From Oxalobacteraceae bacterium UBA7693 (GTDB taxonomy: Bacteria; Pseudomonadota; Gammaproteobacteria; Burkholderiales; Burkholderiaceae_D): DNA of 7,308 nt. Made by a program: the position numbers and the translations under genes. Each line of letters begins with the position of its first letter. Within the stretch, counting starts at the first letter, position 1. The notes beneath the pieces were generated by a model that worked only from the letters and a program-made list of their open reading frames with translations, had not been told where the DNA came from and did no database searches. This document shows, piece by piece, positions 5,038 to 7,308 of the stretch. The stretch lies in contig DLGN01000285.1 of assembly GCA_002482715.1 (NCBI GenBank), positions 12,763 to 20,070 on the forward strand. The letters are read 5' to 3'.

Positions 5038-6906
5038 CTAGGGCAAAGTACACATGCAATGTGCCATCACCATGTAGCTACGATTTTCTTTTCGCAAATC
5101 CGCCAACCAAGCCAAATCCTTAATCATTTCAGTTGCAGCCGCAGGTGGAATGCCACTTGGCGCTACTGCGACTTTGAATTGATCATTAATCGCACGCGCT
5201 GCTGCTTTCGCTGCACCATCTTCAAACATACTAAAGAAACGATCAAACTTAGATGGTTCACGTTCGATATAAGTCACACGATAATCACTACCCAATTTAG
5301 CGAGTGTCGCTGCCGATTTCAACGCATCTTGAAAACTACCGATACGGTCGACCAAACCACGCTCTTTTGCCTGCTCGCCAGTCCAGACACGACCTTGTGC
5401 AACTTCATCGATTTTTTCTGGTGTGGTTTTACGTGCCGCAGCAGCTTTCGTCGTAAATTCAGAATAAATATTGTTGATGCCTAATTGAATCACTTCGCCA
5501 AATCTTGGGTTCATCGGGCGTAAAGGATTAAATGAATCACTCAACCAAGTCGTCGTGGTGCCAGCAGTATGGACGCCAATCTTGTCCAAAACTTTGTCTG
5601 CGGTTGGAAAAATTGCAAACACACCAATCGATCCGGTGATCGTCGCAGCATCAGCAATCACTTCATCGGATGACATTGAAATCCAATAACCACCTGATGC
5701 TGCCACATTACCCATAGATATAACGACTGGCTTACCAGCTTTGCGTGTCAACTCTAACTCTTGACGAATTAATTCAGAGCCAAATGCGCTACCGCCAGGA
5801 GAATCAACCCGCACTACGACCGCTTTGACTTGTTCATCTTCACGTGCTTTGCGGACTAGATTTGCAGTCGACATACCGCCGATCGCACCAGGTGGAGCAT
5901 TGCCCTCACTGATTTCACCTTCAGCCACAATCACAGCAACCGCAGGGCCAAAAGAAAAGTGATTTTGCGCTTGTAAATAATCGTCAAAATTGACCTGCTT
6001 AAAGCTCTTAGTTTGCTCGTCTTTAGCGCCCAATCCCAACATCATCTGACGCAATTCATCACGTGATTTCAATCCATCAATTAACTTAGCATTTACCGCA
6101 AATTGGGCGACGCTACCATTTGCTGCTTTCAGCATCTCTGGCAAGTTATTAATGCTCGTCATGACCGAACCAGCGGGGAGCTTGCGCGCTTTTTCTACGC
6201 CGTCGGTATATAACTTCCACATCGCGTTATACAAAAAAGCCTCGGCTTCTGACGATGCTTGAGAAGGTCCATTTGCAATATACGGCTCGGCAAAACTTTT
6301 AAAAGTGCCGACTTTCAATACATTGACTGTAATACCGATTTTGTCTAATGCATCTTTGTAATAATTGCGGTAACCGCCAAAACCGCTCAGCATGACATTT
6401 CCCATAGGGTGCATATAAACTTCATTCGCATGGGCAGCCAAATAATACTGGCGCTGATCGAAACTAGATCCCCAAGCGATTACCTTTTTACCACTAGCTT
6501 TGAATCGTTCCAAGGCGGCGGCAACTTCCCGCAAAATTGGCAAACCAGCGCCCTGCATTCCATCTAACATCAAGATCGCATGATTAATCTTAGGATCTTT
6601 AGTCGCAGCATCAAGCACCGTCAACACGTCGCGCAATTGCGTTGAACGTTTGTTCTCACCCTGAACTTCTGCCAAGAAAGCATCGCTTGCGCTTCCTGCA
6701 TGCTGCTCTACCATTTGCCCTTTAAAATTCAATATCAATGCAGTTTTATCGTCGATCTTTAATTTATCAGATGAAAACATGGCATTTAGCAGCAAGATCA
6801 CCAATAGCAAAAAAATAAAATTGATGACGAAACGCCGACTTGTATCGACCGCATTCCAGAACCACTTAATACCTTGCCCGATTGAACGGAAGGGCGTAAA
6901 AGCCAT
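5038..6906 (-). CDS. sppA: Signal peptide peptidase SppA, long (67K-type) form
   Basis: Inner-membrane serine protease that degrades signal peptides left after secretion. At 622 residues it has the size of the long Gram-negative form with two tandem ClpP-like domains. Residues 1-25 are cytoplasmic, 26-42 (FVINFIFLLLVILLLNA) form the single membrane anchor, and the rest faces the periplasm. The N-terminal half (about 55-290) carries the catalytic lysine, Lys203 in VGTFKSFAEP, corresponding to Lys209 of E. coli SppA. The C-terminal half (about 320-540) carries the nucleophile, Ser404 in VAASGGYW, corresponding to Ser409. VRVDSPGGSAFGS (365-377) and ITGSIGVF (423-430) are further conserved blocks. 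Both dyad residues are present, so it should be active. The tail after about 550 is family-variable and ends AHCMCTLP. CAGGAGT (6911-6917) gives a Shine-Dalgarno site five bases before the ATG. It has its own terminator and is convergent with nothing in the window. Confidence 0.96.
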   Translation of the reverse strand: MAFTPFRSIGQGIKWFWNAVDTSRRFVINFIFLLLVILLLNAMFSSDKLKIDDKTALILNFKGQMVEQHAGSASDAFLAEVQGENKRSTQLRDVLTVLDAATKDPKINHAILMLDGMQGAGLPILREVAAALERFKASGKKVIAWGSSFDQRQYYLAAHANEVYMHPMGNVMLSGFGGYRNYYKDALDKIGITVNVLKVGTFKSFAEPYIANGPSQASSEAEAFLYNAMWKLYTDGVEKARKLPAGSVMTSINNLPEMLKAANGSVAQFAVNAKLIDGLKSRDELRQMMLGLGAKDEQTKSFKQVNFDDYLQAQNHFSFGPAVAVIVAEGEISEGNAPPGAIGGMSTANLVRKAREDEQVKAVVVRVDSPGGSAFGSELIRQELELTRKAGKPVVISMGNVAASGGYWISMSSDEVIADAATITGSIGVFAIFPTADKVLDKIGVHTAGTTTTWLSDSFNPLRPMNPRFGEVIQLGINNIYSEFTTKAAAARKTTPEKIDEVAQGRVWTGEQAKERGLVDRIGSFQDALKSAATLAKLGSDYRVTYIEREPSKFDRFFSMFEDGAAKAAARAINDQFKVAVAPSGIPPAAATEMIKDLAWLADLRKENRSYMVMAHCMCTLP

Positions 6907-7028
6907 GATAACTCCTGATTAATGACTACAATTGACCACAATAACGACAAATTTGAATTCGAAACGAAGCTAAGAACTGATGCATCAGACCGCATGTTCG
7001 CCCATTTTATCCATACTTATTCAATATG
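6907..7028. other. Upstream region of sppA with a perfect 12-bp palindrome
   Basis: The stretch is AT-rich and non-coding apart from the sppA Shine-Dalgarno site. CTGATGCATCAG at 6977-6988 is a perfect palindrome about 70 bases upstream of the start codon and could bind a dimeric regulator. I could not pick out a promoter with two good hexamers. Confidence 0.3.
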
Positions 7029-7306
7029 CTAAGAGAAGTTCACAATTTCTTCTACCGAGAGCGCAACAGTCTTGCCCCGTAAATTCCTTTCAAACCGAAC
7101 ATAGAATGCTTGCTTAAGAAAATATGCTAAAGATTTTAGCGGATCTGAAGAACCACAGCATAACAAAATGAGAAAGCCAAAATAAGGTTAAAATCCGGTT
7201 CAGGAAAATTGAAGAACAAATCCATTTCATCTTTTAACCCAGATTTTCCATTAGGATTTGTGATGATGGCGGATGCACTTTTTGAGGCAGTTTTGTTGCG
7301 AATGAG
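7029..7306 (-). pseudogene. Possible frameshifted coding remnant entering from the right edge
   Basis: Two minus-strand open frames overlap by about 50 bases and differ by one in phase. The first is open from the window edge to a TAA at 7136-7138 (56 residues, with NPNGKSGLKDEMDLFFNF and PEPDFNLILAFSFCYA). The second is open from a stop at 7188-7190 to a TAG at 7029-7031 and ends with NLRGKTVALSVEEIVNFS, which has a protein-like composition. A single indel between about 7139 and 7187 would join them into one C-terminal region. I recognise no family. The evidence is only open-frame length and amino-acid composition in AT-rich DNA, so both could be chance. It competes with the plus-strand start at 7263. 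Confidence 0.3.
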
Positions 7307-7308
7307 GC
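7263..7308 (+). CDS. Possible gene start, divergent from sppA (runs off the right edge)
   Basis: ATGATGGCG at 7263-7271 opens a frame that stays open to the end of the window, reading MMADALFEAVLLRMR. AGGA at 7253-7256 is six bases before the first ATG and nine before the second, a good Shine-Dalgarno spacing. Only 15 residues are visible, with a hydrophobic helix-like pattern, so no family can be named. It overlaps the minus-strand remnant, and at most one of the two is likely to be real. Confidence 0.35.
   Translation, partial: MMADALFEAVLLRMR

Noticed and set aside
5059..5484. 141-residue plus-strand frame inside sppA
   Set aside because: It is antisense to conserved SppA sequence, and its Cys/Phe/Arg-rich composition is typical of a shadow frame.
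7126..7140. GCTAAA-GAT-TTTAGC hairpin as a terminator
   Set aside because: The stem is six mostly A/T pairs with a 3-base loop and no T-run follows, so it is too weak to call.

Overview
The window reads as a proteobacterial chromosome segment of moderate GC. SppA has the Gram-negative long form, and the intrinsic terminators and Shine-Dalgarno sites are ordinary. The style of SppA and of the exported proteins fits Burkholderiales (Oxalobacteraceae-like) or a related group, but I cannot fix the genus from sequence alone. The flanking genes (M14 peptidases, sppA) look housekeeping-like. The middle part, about 3400-4980, is visibly more AT-rich and carries the least familiar genes.

Layout, left to right. 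(1) 1-2350, plus strand: the 3' end of one M14-type zinc carboxypeptidase-like gene, then one base later a complete second M14 peptidase of 595 codons with all catalytic residues visible. They form a tightly coupled tandem operon of exported metallopeptidases ending in a strong terminator (2385-2421). (2) 2437-2591: a 155-bp gene-free element with 16-bp perfect terminal inverted repeats, a MITE-like repeat sitting between two convergent genes. (3) 2616-4824, minus strand: an exported or membrane-tethered 242-aa protein of unknown function, a small four-helix membrane protein, and a membrane-anchored XRE-type regulator, probably transcribed in the order regulator, membrane protein, exported protein. 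A perfect 35-bp tandem duplication lies just upstream of the small membrane protein. Upstream of the regulator is an array of TGAATAT-like heptamers on a strict 10-bp period, a good candidate operator. (4) 4984-5015: terminator shared by sppA and the upstream flank of the regulator. (5) 5038-6906, minus strand: sppA, signal peptide peptidase, with the Lys/Ser dyad intact. (6) 6907-7308: mostly non-coding. It holds a perfect 12-bp palindrome, two overlapping minus-strand open frames that look like a frameshifted gene remnant, and a possible plus-strand gene start at the right edge.

Functional reading: two envelope proteolysis modules (secreted M14 peptidases and the inner-membrane SppA) flank a small membrane-associated regulatory locus. 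The least described part is that locus. It combines a DNA-binding domain tethered to the membrane by two helices, a phased heptamer array at its own promoter, and downstream membrane and exported partners of unknown function. I see no complete mobile element, CRISPR array, rRNA or tRNA.
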